Shown: positions 16,592-28,295 of the stretch, one piece after another | Numbering within the stretch: position 1 is the stretch's first letter | Layout: each line of letters opens with the position of its first letter | Origin: Neisseria subflava | GTDB taxonomy: Bacteria; Pseudomonadota; Gammaproteobacteria; Burkholderiales; Neisseriaceae | Direction: 5' to 3' | NCBI RefSeq assembly: GCF_003044935.1 | Contig: NZ_POXP01000002.1 | Span: 310,001-374,000, forward strand | Length of the DNA: 64,000 nucleotides | Program-made: the position numbers and the translations under genes | Notes under the pieces: model-generated | Told to the model about the DNA's origin: nothing | The model's database searches: none | Seen by the model: the letters and a program-made list of their open reading frames with translations, nothing else

Positions 16592-16636
16592 CTTTTCAGA
16601 CGGCCTTTTGATACATCCATCAGGCCGTCTGAAAAG
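16592..16636. terminator. Inverted DUS pair upstream of the OPT gene
   Basis: CTTTTCAGACGGCC and GGCCGTCTGAAAAG are separated by 17 bases, between the divergent OPT and pyrD genes. It may be a structural DUS array more than a terminator. Confidence 0.45.
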
Positions 16637-16801
16637 CCTCTCTCTTACCATTTTAATGAACTATCCGACTACACGCAAAAGCCCTATTTATTTTCATTTG
16701 ACGCCAAACCATAAAATCATATCGATACAGACGTTTGGGGCAGTTTGACGGTTTCAGGTAAAATAACGCCAAATTCATCAACCGTTCAGAAAGCCGCCGC
16801 C

Positions 16802-17806
16802 ATGTATTCACTCGTCCGCCCCATCCTGTTCCGTTTCGATGCAGAAAAGGCCCATCATTTCACGCTCAACAGTTTGCGTTCCATCGAGAAACTCGGCCTG
16901 CTGCCCAAAGTGGACAGCCACACCCGACCAACCGAGCTGATGGGTTTGCAGCTGCCCAATCCGGTCGGCTTGGCGGCAGGGTTGGATAAAAACGGCGAGT
17001 GTATCGATGCGTTTGCCGCTTTGGGTTTCGGCTTTGTCGAAATCGGCACGGTCACGCCCAAGCCGCAGCCGGGCAATCCGCAGCCGCGCCTTTTCCGCGT
17101 TCCCGAACACCAAGGCATCATCAACCGCATGGGTTTCAACAACCACGGCATCGACGCGATGATCCGCAACATTGAAAACAGCCGCTTTAAAGGCATTTTG
17201 GGCATAAACATCGGCAAAAATGCCGTTACGCCGATTGAAAACGCGGCCGACGATTATCTGATTTGTTTGGAAAAAGCCTACGCCCACGCGAGCTACATCA
17301 CGGTCAATATTTCCTCCCCCAATACGAAAAACCTGCGCGTCTTGCAAGGCGGCGACGAGTTGAGCGCATTGTTGGAAGCCTTGAAAAACAAACAGGCGCA
17401 ACTGGCGGCCGCGCATGGCAAATATGTGCCGCTGGCAGTCAAAATCGCGCCGGATTTGGACGAAGCGCAAATCGACGACATCGCCCATGTGGTCAAATCC
17501 GTAGAGATGGACGGTATCATCGCCACCAACACGACCATCGACAAATCAAGCTTGGGCAGCCATCCGCTTGCAGACGAACAAGGCGGCTTGAGCGGCTTGC
17601 CCGTACGCGAGAAAAGCAATCAGGTGTTGAAACTTTTGGCGGAACGCATTGACGGCAAGCTGCCGATTATCGGCGTCGGCGGCATTATGACCGGCGCGGA
17701 CGCGGCAGAAAAAATCCGCTTGGGCGCCAGTGCGGTTCAGGTGTACAGCGGTTTGATTTATCGCGGCCCCGAATTGATTAAAGAGTGTTTGGCTGCGTTG
17801 AAATAA
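16802..17806 (+). CDS. pyrD: Dihydroorotate dehydrogenase (quinone), class 2
   Basis: 334 aa. It oxidises dihydroorotate to orotate in pyrimidine synthesis and gives electrons to quinone at the inner membrane. The class 2 N-terminal helices ([19 protein letters not shown]) precede the FMN barrel, with [22 protein letters not shown] (base-catalysis loop) and GVGGI near the end. The frame extends upstream to a TTG at 16745. I prefer the ATG at 16802, which matches the usual N terminus. Confidence 0.95.
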   Translation: MYSLVRPILFRFDAEKAHHFTLNSLRSIEKLGLLPKVDSHTRPTELMGLQLPNPVGLAAGLDKNGECIDAFAALGFGFVEIGTVTPKPQPGNPQPRLFRVPEHQGIINRMGFNNHGIDAMIRNIENSRFKGILGINIGKNAVTPIENAADDYLICLEKAYAHASYITVNISSPNTKNLRVLQGGDELSALLEALKNKQAQLAAAHGKYVPLAVKIAPDLDEAQIDDIAHVVKSVEMDGIIATNTTIDKSSLGSHPLADEQGGLSGLPVREKSNQVLKLLAERIDGKLPIIGVGGIMTGADAAEKIRLGASAVQVYSGLIYRGPELIKECLAALK

Positions 17807-17821
17807 TACTTTTCCAAAAAC

Positions 17822-17853
17822 AAGGCCGTCTGAAATCTTTCAGACGGCCTTTT
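17822..17853. terminator. Inverted DUS terminator between pyrD and rnhB (convergent)
   Basis: AAGGCCGTCTGAAA-TC-TTTCAGACGGCCTTTT. It serves pyrD, and on the other strand rnhB. Confidence 0.75.
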
Positions 17854-17862
17854 GATATGCTT

Positions 17863-18456
17863 TCATTCTTCAAACAGATTGCCTTGTGCCAATAAGGTTT
17901 TGACCGGTGCGAAATCGCGGCGGTGTTCCGGCAATACGCCGTATTGTTTCAATGCAGCCAAATGTTGAGCCGTGCCGTAGCCTTTGTGACGGTCAAACCC
18001 GTATTGCGGATAGCGTTTTGCCAATTCATACATTTCCGCATCACGCGCGGTTTTGGCCAAAACCGAAGCGGCGGAAATCTCGATGATTTTGCTGTCGCCT
18101 TTGACCACGGCTTCGGCAGGGACATTCAAATCTTTCGGCACGCGGTTGCCGTCTATCCACACTTTGTCGGGTACGACCGACAGCCCCTCGACTGCGCGCT
18201 TCATCGCGGCCATGGTTGCGTGCAGGATGTTCAGTTGCAGGATTTCATCAGGATCGGCAAAGGCAATGCTCCACGCAACCGCCTGCTCCTTAATCATCTG
18301 CGCCAACATATCGCGCTTTTTTTCGCTCAGCTTTTTTGAGTCGGTCAAACCCGGCAGGTCAAAATGTTCCGGCAAAATCACTGCCGCCGCAAATACGCTG
18401 CCGACCAAAGGGCCTCGTCCCGCTTCGTCCACGCCTGCGCTTAAAACCGTCGCCAT
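17863..18456 (-). CDS. rnhB: Ribonuclease HII
   Basis: 197 aa from the ATG at 18456. RNase HII removes ribonucleotides from DNA. The catalytic acids are Asp10 and Glu11 ([13 protein letters not shown]), Asp102 (WIDGNRVP) and Asp121 (GDSK). The frame stays open upstream to 18567, with another ATG at 18489. Neither added segment resembles RNase HII, so I use the start nearest the catalytic motif. It is divergent from the FUSC gene. Confidence 0.93.
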   Translation of the reverse strand: MATVLSAGVDEAGRGPLVGSVFAAAVILPEHFDLPGLTDSKKLSEKKRDMLAQMIKEQAVAWSIAFADPDEILQLNILHATMAAMKRAVEGLSVVPDKVWIDGNRVPKDLNVPAEAVVKGDSKIIEISAASVLAKTARDAEMYELAKRYPQYGFDRHKGYGTAQHLAALKQYGVLPEHRRDFAPVKTLLAQGNLFEE

Positions 18457-18572
18457 TTCTTCACCGCCTGTCTGATTCAAAGCCGCCATTATATCTGCTT
18501 GCGGCAGAGAAATTCTGCAATAGTTCAAACCGTTGGAGAGCAGTTCAAATTTCATCTGCTTTACCAATCAGT

Positions 18573-18578
18573 TATAAT
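18573..18578 (+). promoter_or_regulatory. -10 element of the FUSC-family gene
   Basis: A perfect TATAAT, 33 bases before the ATG at 18611. The -35 region is poor (TTTCAT at 17 bases). Confidence 0.45.
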
Positions 18579-18610
18579 TTACATCCCCACATACCGATAC
18601 GTCTTACAAC

Positions 18611-19744
18611 ATGCCTGCCCAATCCGAACGCCTCCATTTTTCCGAACGCTGGCTCAACGCCTACGAACGCTACCGCTATCGCCGCCATATCCACGCCTTC
18701 CGCCTCAGCTTGGCAATCATGTTCTCCACCCTGTTGGCCAAAGTCTTCCACCTGCAACACGGCGAGTGGATCGGCATGACCGTCTTTGTCGTCCTCGGCA
18801 TGCTGCAATTCCAAGGCGCGATTTACTCCAAAGCGGTCGAACGCATGCTCGGCACGGCCATCGGTTTGGGCGTTGGTTTGGCCGTTTTATGGTTGAACCA
18901 GCATTATTTGCAAGACGGCGTTTTCTTCTATCTGATTATCGGTGTCGCCAGCGCAGTGGCCGGTTGGTCGGCAGTCGGCAAAAACGGCTATGTCGCCATG
19001 CTTGCCGGTTTGACCATGTGCATGCTCATCGGCGACAGCAGCCACCACTGGCTCGACAGCGGCCTGATGCGCGCCATGAACGTTTTGATTGGTGCCGCCA
19101 TCGCCATTTCTGCCGCCAAACTCCTGCCCCTGCGCTCCACACTCATGTGGCGCTTCATGCTTGCCGACAACCTCACCGACTGCGCCAAAATGATTGCCGA
19201 AATCAGCAACGGCAAACGCATGACGCGCGAGCGTTTGGAACAAAACATGATTAAAATGCGCCAAATCAACGCTCGCATGGTCAAAAGCCGCAGCCATCTG
19301 GCCGCCACATCCGGCGAAAGCCACATCAGCAACAATATGATGGAAGCCATGCAGCATGCCCACCGCAAAATCGTCAACACCACCGAGCTGCTCCTAACCA
19401 CCGCCGCCAAACTTCGCGCGCCCACGCTCAACGAAAGCGAAATCCGCCTGCTCGACCGCCACTTCAACCAACTCCAACGCGAGCTTCGGCTGACCGTCCG
19501 CCTCATCAAAGGCCATTACGCCCGCCGCATCCGCATCGATACTTCGCTCAATACCGAACTAAGCAAACCAGCCGCCCGCCTGCATTACGACTGGCAAGGC
19601 TTCCTCTGGCTCAGCACCAATATGCGCAACGAAATCGCCGCATTGGTGATCCTGTTGCAACGTTCGCGCAATAAATGGTTGGACAAAAAAGAGTTGCAAC
19701 GCCTGAAAGAACACCTGCGCAACGACAACAAGCCCAAATCGTAA
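18611..19744 (+). CDS. FUSC-family inner membrane protein (possible aromatic acid exporter)
   Basis: 377 aa. About six membrane segments lie between residues 28 and 180, including GMTVFVVLGMLQFQGAIYSK, which resembles FUSC/YccS/AaeB-type proteins. A long cytoplasmic part follows, rich in Arg, Lys and Met and probably helical (about 190-377). Relatives export aromatic acids or are uncharacterised. Its own -10 lies in the spacer shared with rnhB. Substrate unknown. Confidence 0.75.
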   Translation: MPAQSERLHFSERWLNAYERYRYRRHIHAFRLSLAIMFSTLLAKVFHLQHGEWIGMTVFVVLGMLQFQGAIYSKAVERMLGTAIGLGVGLAVLWLNQHYLQDGVFFYLIIGVASAVAGWSAVGKNGYVAMLAGLTMCMLIGDSSHHWLDSGLMRAMNVLIGAAIAISAAKLLPLRSTLMWRFMLADNLTDCAKMIAEISNGKRMTRERLEQNMIKMRQINARMVKSRSHLAATSGESHISNNMMEAMQHAHRKIVNTTELLLTTAAKLRAPTLNESEIRLLDRHFNQLQRELRLTVRLIKGHYARRIRIDTSLNTELSKPAARLHYDWQGFLWLSTNMRNEIAALVILLQRSRNKWLDKKELQRLKEHLRNDNKPKS

Positions 19745-19802
19745 GAGGCCGTCTGAAAAAAGGCCTGTCGTATTTTTACCCAAACCCCACCGCAAGACAG
19801 CA

Positions 19803-19839
19803 AAAGGCCGTCTGAAACCCAATGGTTCAGACGGCCTTT
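19803..19839 (+). terminator. Inverted DUS terminator after the FUSC gene
   Basis: AAAGGCCGTCTGAAACC and GGTTCAGACGGCCTTT around CAAT. A single extra DUS lies just before it at 19747. Confidence 0.65.
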
Positions 19840-19880
19840 CCATCAATTCATCCGCAATTCGCAATAAATGCCGCATAAAG

Positions 19881-19910
19881 CAAAATCCCCTGCGATTGCA
19901 GGGGATTTTT
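19881..19910 (-). terminator. Terminator of the initiator tRNA
   Basis: AAAATCCCCTGC and GCAGGGGATTTTT with loop GATT, 6 bases beyond the CCA end of the tRNA. Not DUS-based. Confidence 0.75.
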
Positions 19911-19915
19911 ATATT

Positions 19916-19992
<77 letters not shown>

Positions 19993-20004
19993 TCAGAAGT
20001 TGTA

Positions 20005-20033
20005 ACTATACGGAAAGACGGAATCGCTGTCAA
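20005..20033 (-). promoter_or_regulatory. Strong promoter of tRNA-fMet
   Basis: Read on the minus strand: consensus TTGACA (20028-20033), 17 bases, TATAGT (20005-20010). It lies 13 bases before the mature tRNA 5' end. Confidence 0.8.
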
Positions 20034-20107
20034 GCGTTTTTGACAGAAAATATCCAAACGTTGCTTTACAAAAAACCATCCGCATGGTTTAATTTTTCGT
20101 TAATAAA

Positions 20108-20192
20108 GAAACAGGGGTGCTGCTTTCAAACCGAGCGGCTGAGAAATACCCTTTACACCCGAACAGGATAATACCTGCGTGGGGAGTTTCGG
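20108..20192 (+). promoter_or_regulatory. TPP riboswitch aptamer (THI element)
   Basis: Conserved blocks are GGGGTGC, GGCTGAGAAATACCC, ACCCGAACAGGATAATACC and TGCGTGGGGAG. P1 is formed by GAAAC (20108-20112) and GTTTC (20186-20190). It binds thiamine pyrophosphate and controls thiC, which starts about 105 bases downstream. Confidence 0.95.
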
Positions 20193-20215
20193 CAAATGTG
20201 ATTTTAGATGGTTGA

Positions 20216-22186
<1,971 letters not shown>

Positions 22187-22197
22187 AACGTAAAGCA

Positions 22198-22234
22198 AAA
22201 AAGGCCGTCTGAAAATGTTTCAGACGGCCTTTTT
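22198..22234. terminator. Inverted DUS terminator between convergent thiC and murJ
   Basis: AAAAAAGGCCGTCTGAAA and TTTCAGACGGCCTTTTT. Symmetrical A and T runs make it suitable in both directions. Confidence 0.8.
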
Positions 22235-22275
22235 AGTGATTAGTCTTTAAGCCAAGCTATACGCCCTCCAGCTGC

Positions 22276-23814
22276 TTATTTTTCCACTCTCCGGAAATGG
22301 TGCGGACGGAAGCCGAGCGCGGCGAGGGAAACAAAGTAGAGGCCGCCGCCCAAGGTAATCAGGATGCAGAGTTGTCCTGCTTTTTTAAAGCCGCCGACGT
22401 GTACCCATTCAAACGGCAGATAATATTGCGCCAGCCACAAACCGCCGCCCATGACGACCAAAGAGATGGCCATTTTAACTAAAAACGCTGCCCAACCTTT
22501 GCCGGGGCGGTAGATGCCGTGTTTGCGCAAAAGGAAAAACAGCAAGCCTGCATTCAGACACGCGCCCAAACCAATAGCGAGGGACAGACCGACGTGTTTG
22601 AGCGGCGAAATGAAGGCAAGGTTCATCAACTGCGTGCAAATCAGCGTGAAAATAGCGACCTTAACGGGGGTTTTGATGTTTTGGCGCGCGTAGAAGCCGG
22701 GAGCCAATACTTTAATCATAATCAGACCGATCAAGCCGAAGGAATAGGCAATCAGCGCATATTGGGTCATTTGCGCGTCGTGCAGCGTAAATTCACGGTA
22801 CATGAACAAGGTCGTAACCAGAGGGAAAGACAACACAGCAAGGCCGACGGCGGCAGGCAGGGTCAGCAGCATACACAAGCGCAAACCCCAGTCGAGCAGG
22901 CCGGAAAACTGCTCGGTATCCTGACTGGCGGCGTGTTTGGACAAGGTAGGCAGCAAGATTGTACCGAGTGCCACACCCAAAACGCCGGTCGGCAATTCCA
23001 TCAGCCTGTCGGCGTAATACATCCACGACACGCTGCCGGACTGCAAAAACGAGGCAAAAATGGTGTTGATAACCAAGGAAATCTGCGCCACGCTCACGCC
23101 CAAAATAGCCGGCCCCATCTGTTTCATTACGCGGTTGACCGCCGCATCTTTAAAGCTGAGTTTGGGCATTTTCAAGAAGCCCAGTTTCGCCAACCAAGGC
23201 AGTTGGAACACCAGCTGCAACACGCCGCCGACAAATACCGCCCACGCCAACGCCATAACAGGCGGATCAAAATACGGTATGAAAAACAGGGAAAAGACGA
23301 TAAAGGAGATGTTCAAAAATGTCGGCGTAAAGGCGGGAATGCCGAATTTATGATAGGAATTAAGTATCGAGCCTACAAAAGAGGATAGTGAAATCAAAAA
23401 GATATAAGGGAACGTCACCCGCAGCAGGTCGATGGAAAGCTGAAACTTATCGGCATCTTTGGCAAAACCGGGCGCGGAAACATAAATTACCCACGGCGCG
23501 GCAAGTATACCCAGCGCGGTAACGATGACCAACACAAACGACAACATACCGGCCACATGACGCACAAACGCCTGCGTGGCTTCAGGAGAGCGGGTTTCTT
23601 TGTATTCCGCCAAAATCGGCACGAAGGCTTGGGCAAACGCGCCCTCTGCGAACACGCGCCGCAAAAGATTAGGCAGTTTGAACGCGACAAAAAACGCATC
23701 CGTCGCCATGCCTGCACCAAACGCACGGGCGATAATCGTATCGCGCACAAAGCCCAAAATGCGCGACACCATCGTCAGGCTGCCAACCTTGGCCAATGCT
23801 CCCAATAAATTCAT
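22276..23814 (-). CDS. murJ: Lipid II flippase MurJ
   Basis: 512 aa, about 14 membrane segments of the MOP superfamily. The N terminus ([37 protein letters not shown]) is typical of MurJ/MviN, including the Arg residues of the central cavity. MurJ moves lipid II across the inner membrane for peptidoglycan synthesis. AAGGAAAATAC precedes the ATG. It lies 9 bases behind lpxB, so the two are probably co-transcribed. Confidence 0.95.
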   Translation of the reverse strand: MNLLGALAKVGSLTMVSRILGFVRDTIIARAFGAGMATDAFFVAFKLPNLLRRVFAEGAFAQAFVPILAEYKETRSPEATQAFVRHVAGMLSFVLVIVTALGILAAPWVIYVSAPGFAKDADKFQLSIDLLRVTFPYIFLISLSSFVGSILNSYHKFGIPAFTPTFLNISFIVFSLFFIPYFDPPVMALAWAVFVGGVLQLVFQLPWLAKLGFLKMPKLSFKDAAVNRVMKQMGPAILGVSVAQISLVINTIFASFLQSGSVSWMYYADRLMELPTGVLGVALGTILLPTLSKHAASQDTEQFSGLLDWGLRLCMLLTLPAAVGLAVLSFPLVTTLFMYREFTLHDAQMTQYALIAYSFGLIGLIMIKVLAPGFYARQNIKTPVKVAIFTLICTQLMNLAFISPLKHVGLSLAIGLGACLNAGLLFFLLRKHGIYRPGKGWAAFLVKMAISLVVMGGGLWLAQYYLPFEWVHVGGFKKAGQLCILITLGGGLYFVSLAALGFRPHHFRRVEK

Positions 23815-23823
23815 GTATTTTCC

Positions 23824-24999
23824 TTACTTGTCTTTCAGGCCATCTGAAAATCCGGCTTCTTCCAATACTGCCGCCGCCGCCAATGCCGCCGTATCTTTTT
23901 TCAACAGCAGATGCAAGGCGTGGAAATCCTGTTCCAACGCGGCTACGGCTTCAGGGCAGTCATACCAGTCTGCCACGGCCTGCGCCAGTTTTTCAGGGAC
24001 GGCGTCGTGTTGCAGCAACTCGGGAACGGCGGCTTTACCCAACAAAATATTGGGCAGACCGACATGCGGCACTTTGATTTTGTTTTTCACATACGCATAA
24101 GTCAGCGGCGAAATTTTGTAGCTGATGACCATAGGCCGTTTACACAAGGCCACTTCCAAAGTCGCCGTACCGCTGGTGACCAATACCACGTCGGCAGCGG
24201 TGCAAACCGTATCCGACTGCTTGTCGGTCAGCGTGATGGGAAGGGCGGCGAATTCAGGCTGCGCCAAAATTTCGCTAATGCGTTTGCGCGTTGCGGCCGT
24301 TGCCACAGGCAGTAAAAACCGTGCCTGCGGATAACGTTTCAGCAGCAATAAGGCCGTCTGAAAAAACACCGCCGCCATGTAATCGATTTCGCTCACACGG
24401 CTGCCGGGCAATATGGCAAACACGGGCACGTCCGCAGGCACGCCCAGCTTCTGCCGCGCCGCCGCCCTATCCGCTTCCACCGGCATGGTTTGCGCCATCG
24501 GATGGCCGACAAACTCGGCCTTGCCTCCGGCATCGATATAAAGCTGGGGCTCCATCGGAAACAGGCACAACACGCGGTTGACCTGATGTACGATTTTATT
24601 GACTCGTTCGCGCCGCCACGCCCACACCGATGGGCTGACGTAATGAATGGTATGAATGCCTGCCTGCTTGAGTTTTTCCGCCACGCCGAGATTGAAGTCC
24701 GGCGCATCGATGCCGATAAACACATCCGGCTTGAGGCGGATTAAATCGCTCACCAGCCCTTTGCGGATTTTCAAAATCTGCGGCAGGCGTTTGATAACTT
24801 CAACAAAACCGCGCACCGCCAGCTTTTCCTGATCGTACAAACTCTCGAAACCCTCCGCCTTCATACGCTCGCCTCCGATGCCGGTAAACCGCGCATTCGG
24901 GCAACGCGCCTTAATGGCACGGATTAAGTGTGCGCCGAGCAAGTCGCCGGAAGCTTCGCCGACGCTGATGGCGATAAGGGGGGAAGGATTGGGATTCAT
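23824..24999 (-). CDS. lpxB: Lipid-A-disaccharide synthase
   Basis: 391 aa, GT19 family. LpxB joins UDP-diacylglucosamine and lipid X. The N terminus has SVGEASGDLLGAHLI and IDAPDFNLGVAEKLK. The C-terminal half has LPGSRVSEI and TSGTATLEVAL, the UDP-binding region. A DUS encodes FFQTALLLL, and a one-base-altered DUS (GCCATCTGAA) encodes the terminal FSDGLKDK. It follows lpxA after a DUS hairpin. Confidence 0.96.
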   Translation of the reverse strand: MNPNPSPLIAISVGEASGDLLGAHLIRAIKARCPNARFTGIGGERMKAEGFESLYDQEKLAVRGFVEVIKRLPQILKIRKGLVSDLIRLKPDVFIGIDAPDFNLGVAEKLKQAGIHTIHYVSPSVWAWRRERVNKIVHQVNRVLCLFPMEPQLYIDAGGKAEFVGHPMAQTMPVEADRAAARQKLGVPADVPVFAILPGSRVSEIDYMAAVFFQTALLLLKRYPQARFLLPVATAATRKRISEILAQPEFAALPITLTDKQSDTVCTAADVVLVTSGTATLEVALCKRPMVISYKISPLTYAYVKNKIKVPHVGLPNILLGKAAVPELLQHDAVPEKLAQAVADWYDCPEAVAALEQDFHALHLLLKKDTAALAAAAVLEEAGFSDGLKDK

Positions 25000-25116
25000 G
25001 TGTTAAGGTTCGGAAGCTAAAAGATTTTGGGGCGGTTATTTGTCCGCCCATTTTCAGACGGCATCGACAGCAAACAGACAGGAAAACTGCCCCAATGCGC
25101 GGATTTTTGCAATCCA

Positions 25117-25147
25117 AAGGCCGTCTGAAACAGTTTCAGACGGCCTT
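25117..25147 (-). terminator. Inverted DUS hairpin between lpxA and lpxB
   Basis: AAAGGCCGTCTGAAACAGTTTCAGACGGCCTT-type stem with almost no loop. It may partly separate lpxB-murJ from the upstream cluster. A further DUS-like word (TTCAGACGGCAT) lies at 25054. Confidence 0.6.
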
Positions 25148-25158
25148 CAATCCATCAA

Positions 25159-25935
25159 TCAACGGATAATACCGCGTGTGGATTGTGCAAAAAAGTCTTT
25201 AAATACTGCCAATTCGCTTTGGGTTTCGGCACGTTTCAGGATATCTGCTTTGGCTTCTTCAAATGGAATGCCGCGATGGTAAATGGTTTTATACGCATCT
25301 TTGACGGAGGCAATCTGTTCGGCAGTGAAACCGTTGCGGCGCATACCTTCGCTGTTGAGGCCGGCCGGTTCGGCGCGGTAACCTGCAGCCATAAAGTATG
25401 GCGGTACGTCTTTGTGTACGCCGGCGGCAAACGCGGTCATGGCGTAGTCGCCGATTTGGCAGAACTGGAACACCAGCGTGTAGCCGCCCAAGACAACGTA
25501 GTCGCCGATGGTAACGTGGCCTGCGAGTGAGGCGTTGTTGGCGAAGATGGTATGGTTGCCGACCACGCAGTCATGGGCGAGATGGCAGTAGGCCATAATC
25601 CAGTTGTCGTCGCCGATACGGGTTTCGCCGATACCGGTGACCGTACCGAGGTTAAACGTCGTAAATTCGCGGATGGTGTTGCCGTTGCCGATAATCAGCT
25701 TGGTCGGCTCGTCGCGGTATTTTTTGTCCTGCGGAATTTCGCCGAGGCTGGCAAATTGGAAAATGCGGTTGTTTTCACCGATGGTCGTATGGCCGTTGAT
25801 GACGACGTGCGGGCCGATTTCGGTATTCGCACCGATTTGCACATTGGGGCCGATGATGCTGTATGGGCCGACTTTGACGCTGGAGTCGAGTTCGGCTTTA
25901 GGGTCGATGACGGCGGTCGGATGGATAAGGGTCAT
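25159..25935 (-). CDS. lpxA: UDP-N-acetylglucosamine acyltransferase
   Basis: 258 aa. LpxA starts lipid A synthesis by adding a 3-hydroxyacyl chain to UDP-GlcNAc. About ten left-handed beta-helix hexapeptide turns are visible ([19 protein letters not shown]). The catalytic His121 is in [11 protein letters not shown]. The helical C-terminal domain follows [30 protein letters not shown] precedes the ATG. It belongs to the lpxD-fabZ-lpxA order. Confidence 0.97.
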   Translation of the reverse strand: MTLIHPTAVIDPKAELDSSVKVGPYSIIGPNVQIGANTEIGPHVVINGHTTIGENNRIFQFASLGEIPQDKKYRDEPTKLIIGNGNTIREFTTFNLGTVTGIGETRIGDDNWIMAYCHLAHDCVVGNHTIFANNASLAGHVTIGDYVVLGGYTLVFQFCQIGDYAMTAFAAGVHKDVPPYFMAAGYRAEPAGLNSEGMRRNGFTAEQIASVKDAYKTIYHRGIPFEEAKADILKRAETQSELAVFKDFFAQSTRGIIR

Positions 25936-25974
25936 GCTGTCTCCTTGCTGTCTGATACAGGTATTGCCTGCAAG

Positions 25975-26000
25975 ATGCCGTCTGAACTTTCAGACGGCCC
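25975..26000 (-). terminator. Inverted DUS pair between fabZ and lpxA (AT-DUS on one arm)
   Basis: ATGCCGTCTGAAC and TTTCAGACGGCC. One arm carries the AT dialect, and there is no T tract. It is probably not a strong stop inside this operon. Confidence 0.45.
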
Positions 26001-26009
26001 GTCCCATTC

Positions 26010-26459
26010 TTACACCACGCGTTTGGCGCACATAATCACGGCTTCAACGGCAACTTGACCGTCGACTTTGGCAACGGCGTTGAATTTGCCGATACCGCGT
26101 TTGTTGGTCAACAGCTCGACTTCAAAAACCAGTTGGTCGCCAGGGATAACTTGGCGTTTGAAACGGGCGTCATCGATACCGGCGAAGAAGAAGAATTCGT
26201 TTTCTTTGCGGCCGCCTTCGCTGAGGATGGCCAGTGTGCCGCACGCTTGCGCCATGGCTTCGATAATCAACACGCCAGGCATCACGGGCAGGTCGGGAAA
26301 GTGGCCTTGGAACTGCGGCTCGTTCATGGTGACGTTTTTAATCGCAGTCAGGGTTTTCATCGGTTCGAACGCAGTAATGCGGTCGAGTTGCAAAAACGGA
26401 TAACGGTGTGGGATAAGTTTTTGAATGTCTTTGGCTTCGATCGGGAGTTGTACGTCCAT
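26010..26459 (-). CDS. fabZ: 3-hydroxyacyl-[acyl-carrier-protein] dehydratase
   Basis: 149 aa, hot-dog fold. FabZ removes water from 3-hydroxyacyl-ACP in fatty acid elongation and so competes with LpxA and LpxD for the same substrates. Active-site His53 is in [12 protein letters not shown] and Glu67 in [19 protein letters not shown] lies upstream of the ATG. It sits between lpxD and lpxA as usual. Confidence 0.96.
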   Translation of the reverse strand: MDVQLPIEAKDIQKLIPHRYPFLQLDRITAFEPMKTLTAIKNVTMNEPQFQGHFPDLPVMPGVLIIEAMAQACGTLAILSEGGRKENEFFFFAGIDDARFKRQVIPGDQLVFEVELLTNKRGIGKFNAVAKVDGQVAVEAVIMCAKRVV

Positions 26460-26532
26460 GATGTTCGTCTTTCCTTGTTTGTATTGGGTTTAAACGTATT
26501 CGGATGCGGGGCGCGGACTGTTTGCGCCGCCT

Positions 26533-27573
26533 TTAGGCTTCGTCGCTGTCGGCAAGCTGTTTTTCCAGCGTTTTGAGGCGTTTGTTCATTTCGCTCAAAC
26601 GGTGGATATAAACGGCATTGCGCGCCCAGTCTTTGTAGCCCGACATCGGGAAAATACCGGCCAAATGCTGGCCGCTTTCGGTAATGCTGTGGGTAACGGA
26701 TGTACCGCCGCCGATGGTGGTTTTATCGGCGATTTCGATGTGTCCGACCGTGCCGACGCCGCCGCCGATAATGCAATAATTGCCGATGGTGACGCTGCCG
26801 GAAATACCGGTTTTGGCGGCGATAACGGTGTGCGCACCGATTTTGCAGTTGTGGCCGATTTGGACTTGGTTGTCGATTTTGGTGCCGTTGCCGACGGTCG
26901 TGTCGCTCATTGCGCCACGGTCGATATTGGTGTTCGAACCGATTTCCACATCATCGCCCAGCGTGACTGCGCCGGTTTGCGGAATTTTAAACCATGAATC
27001 GCCGGCGAAGGCTAAGCCGAAACCGTCCGCGCCGATGACGGCGCCGCTGTGGATTTCGACACGGTTGCCCAAAGTGCAGCCGTAATAGATGACGGAGTTG
27101 GGATGCAACACGACTTCATCGCCCAACGTGCAATCGTGTTGAACAACGGCATTGGCCAAAATACGGCAGCCTTCGCCCAATACGGTATTCGCGCCGATAT
27201 AGGCATTCGCGCCGATTTCGCAGCTTGCCGGCACTTTGGCACTGGCCTCGACAACGGCAGTCGGATGTACGCCACCCTGTGCTTTGACAATCGGCGAGAA
27301 CAATCGTGCCACTTTGGCAAAATAAAGATAAGGGTCGGCAGCCACAATCAGGTTGCGGCCCGCAAATTCGTCCGCGGCTTTTGGCGACACAATCACTGCG
27401 CCTGCCTGACTGTCGTGCACTTCGGCTTTGTATTTCGGATTGGCCAAAAAGCTGATGTGTTCTGCCTGCGCCTGATCCAACGGACGGACGGCGGTAATGG
27501 CGATATCTTCGCCTTTCCATTCGCCGCCGAGTTGGGAAACGATTTGGGACAGGGTGTATGCTTGTGAAGTCAT
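26533..27573 (-). CDS. lpxD: UDP-3-O-(3-hydroxyacyl)glucosamine N-acyltransferase
   Basis: 346 aa. LpxD adds the N-linked hydroxyacyl chain in lipid A synthesis. An N-terminal uridine-binding domain (about 1-100) precedes a long hexapeptide helix. The catalytic His241 is in QIGHNCKIG. A short helical tail (LSEMNKRLKTLEKQL) ends the protein. It follows skp after a DUS hairpin. Confidence 0.96.
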   Translation of the reverse strand: MTSQAYTLSQIVSQLGGEWKGEDIAITAVRPLDQAQAEHISFLANPKYKAEVHDSQAGAVIVSPKAADEFAGRNLIVAADPYLYFAKVARLFSPIVKAQGGVHPTAVVEASAKVPASCEIGANAYIGANTVLGEGCRILANAVVQHDCTLGDEVVLHPNSVIYYGCTLGNRVEIHSGAVIGADGFGLAFAGDSWFKIPQTGAVTLGDDVEIGSNTNIDRGAMSDTTVGNGTKIDNQVQIGHNCKIGAHTVIAAKTGISGSVTIGNYCIIGGGVGTVGHIEIADKTTIGGGTSVTHSITESGQHLAGIFPMSGYKDWARNAVYIHRLSEMNKRLKTLEKQLADSDEA

Positions 27574-27595
27574 GATAATCTGCCGTCAAGATGTC

Positions 27596-27634
27596 AGGCC
27601 GTCTGAAAGATGCCGGTTTGGGTTTCAGACGGCC
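27596..27634 (-). terminator. Inverted DUS hairpin between skp and lpxD
   Basis: AGGCCGTCTGAAA and TTTCAGACGGCCT with a 13-base loop. A partial terminator at most, as the cluster continues. Confidence 0.45.
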
Positions 27635-27674
27635 TTAGGTTTGTCTGTATGGTTACATTCGCTGCCGAGCAGGG

Positions 27675-28184
27675 TCAGTGTGCATTTAGGGCTTTGATAA
27701 CGCTGTCGGTAATGTCGTAGCGGCCGTTGACGTAAATCACATCCTGCAAGATGAAGTCGTAACCTTCACGCTTGGCCAAATCGACGATGACGCGGTTGGC
27801 ATTTTGCTGAAGCGCGGCGAATTCTTCATTGCGGCGCAAGTTGTAGTCTTCTGCCAACTCGGCCTGCTGCTTGCGGAATTTCTGTACCAGATTGCGCCAT
27901 TTTTGGGTTTCCGCTTCCTTTTGGCTGTCGTTGAGCTTGTCGCCGCTCAGTTTTCGCTCCAAAGCCTCGCCTTCCTGTTGCAACTTTTGCAAGGCGGTTT
28001 GACGGCTTTTGAACTCTTTTTCCAAAGTCATCTGAATGTTTTGCGCCTGCTTGGATTCCTGATAAACGCGCTCGGTATTGATAAAACCGATTTTCTGCAC
28101 GCCATCCGCCGCCGCTTGCGGCAACAGCACGAAACCCGGCAGGGCTACGGCGAGGACACGGAGGGTGTCGGCTATTTTACTCAT
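27675..28184 (-). CDS. skp: Periplasmic OmpH/Skp family chaperone
   Basis: 169 aa from the ATG at 28184, chosen because AAGGATTTTTATT precedes it and a signal peptide begins there. The signal ends about [25 protein letters not shown] begins the mature body. A long Lys/Gln/Glu-rich coiled coil (about 50-140) forms the tentacles that hold unfolded outer-membrane proteins. It directly follows bamA, its partner in OMP delivery. Confidence 0.93.
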   Translation of the reverse strand: MSKIADTLRVLAVALPGFVLLPQAAADGVQKIGFINTERVYQESKQAQNIQMTLEKEFKSRQTALQKLQQEGEALERKLSGDKLNDSQKEAETQKWRNLVQKFRKQQAELAEDYNLRRNEEFAALQQNANRVIVDLAKREGYDFILQDVIYVNGRYDITDSVIKALNAH

Positions 28185-28248
28185 AATAAAAATCCTTGCT
28201 TGAAAACAAACAGGCGGTTTGCAATAAGCTTGCCGCCAATCTGCCATG

Positions 28249-28287
28249 AGGCCGTCTGAAACGGACAAACCCGGTTTCAGACGGCCT
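28249..28287 (-). terminator. Inverted DUS hairpin between bamA and skp
   Basis: AGGCCGTCTGAAAC and GTTTCAGACGGCCT-type stem around GGACAAACCCG, 9 bases after the bamA stop. Confidence 0.5.
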
Positions 28288-28295
28288 AAACATCA

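Noticed and set aside
14361-16748. 795-codon open frame on the + strand
   Set aside because: It is the antisense of the OPT transporter gene. The translation is rich in Arg, Gln and His and lacks any domain, while the minus strand encodes a clear membrane protein.
18457-18567. Upstream extension of rnhB by up to 37 codons
   Set aside because: The segment has no RNase HII similarity and reaches into the promoter region of the divergent FUSC gene. An earlier ATG at 18489 remains possible.
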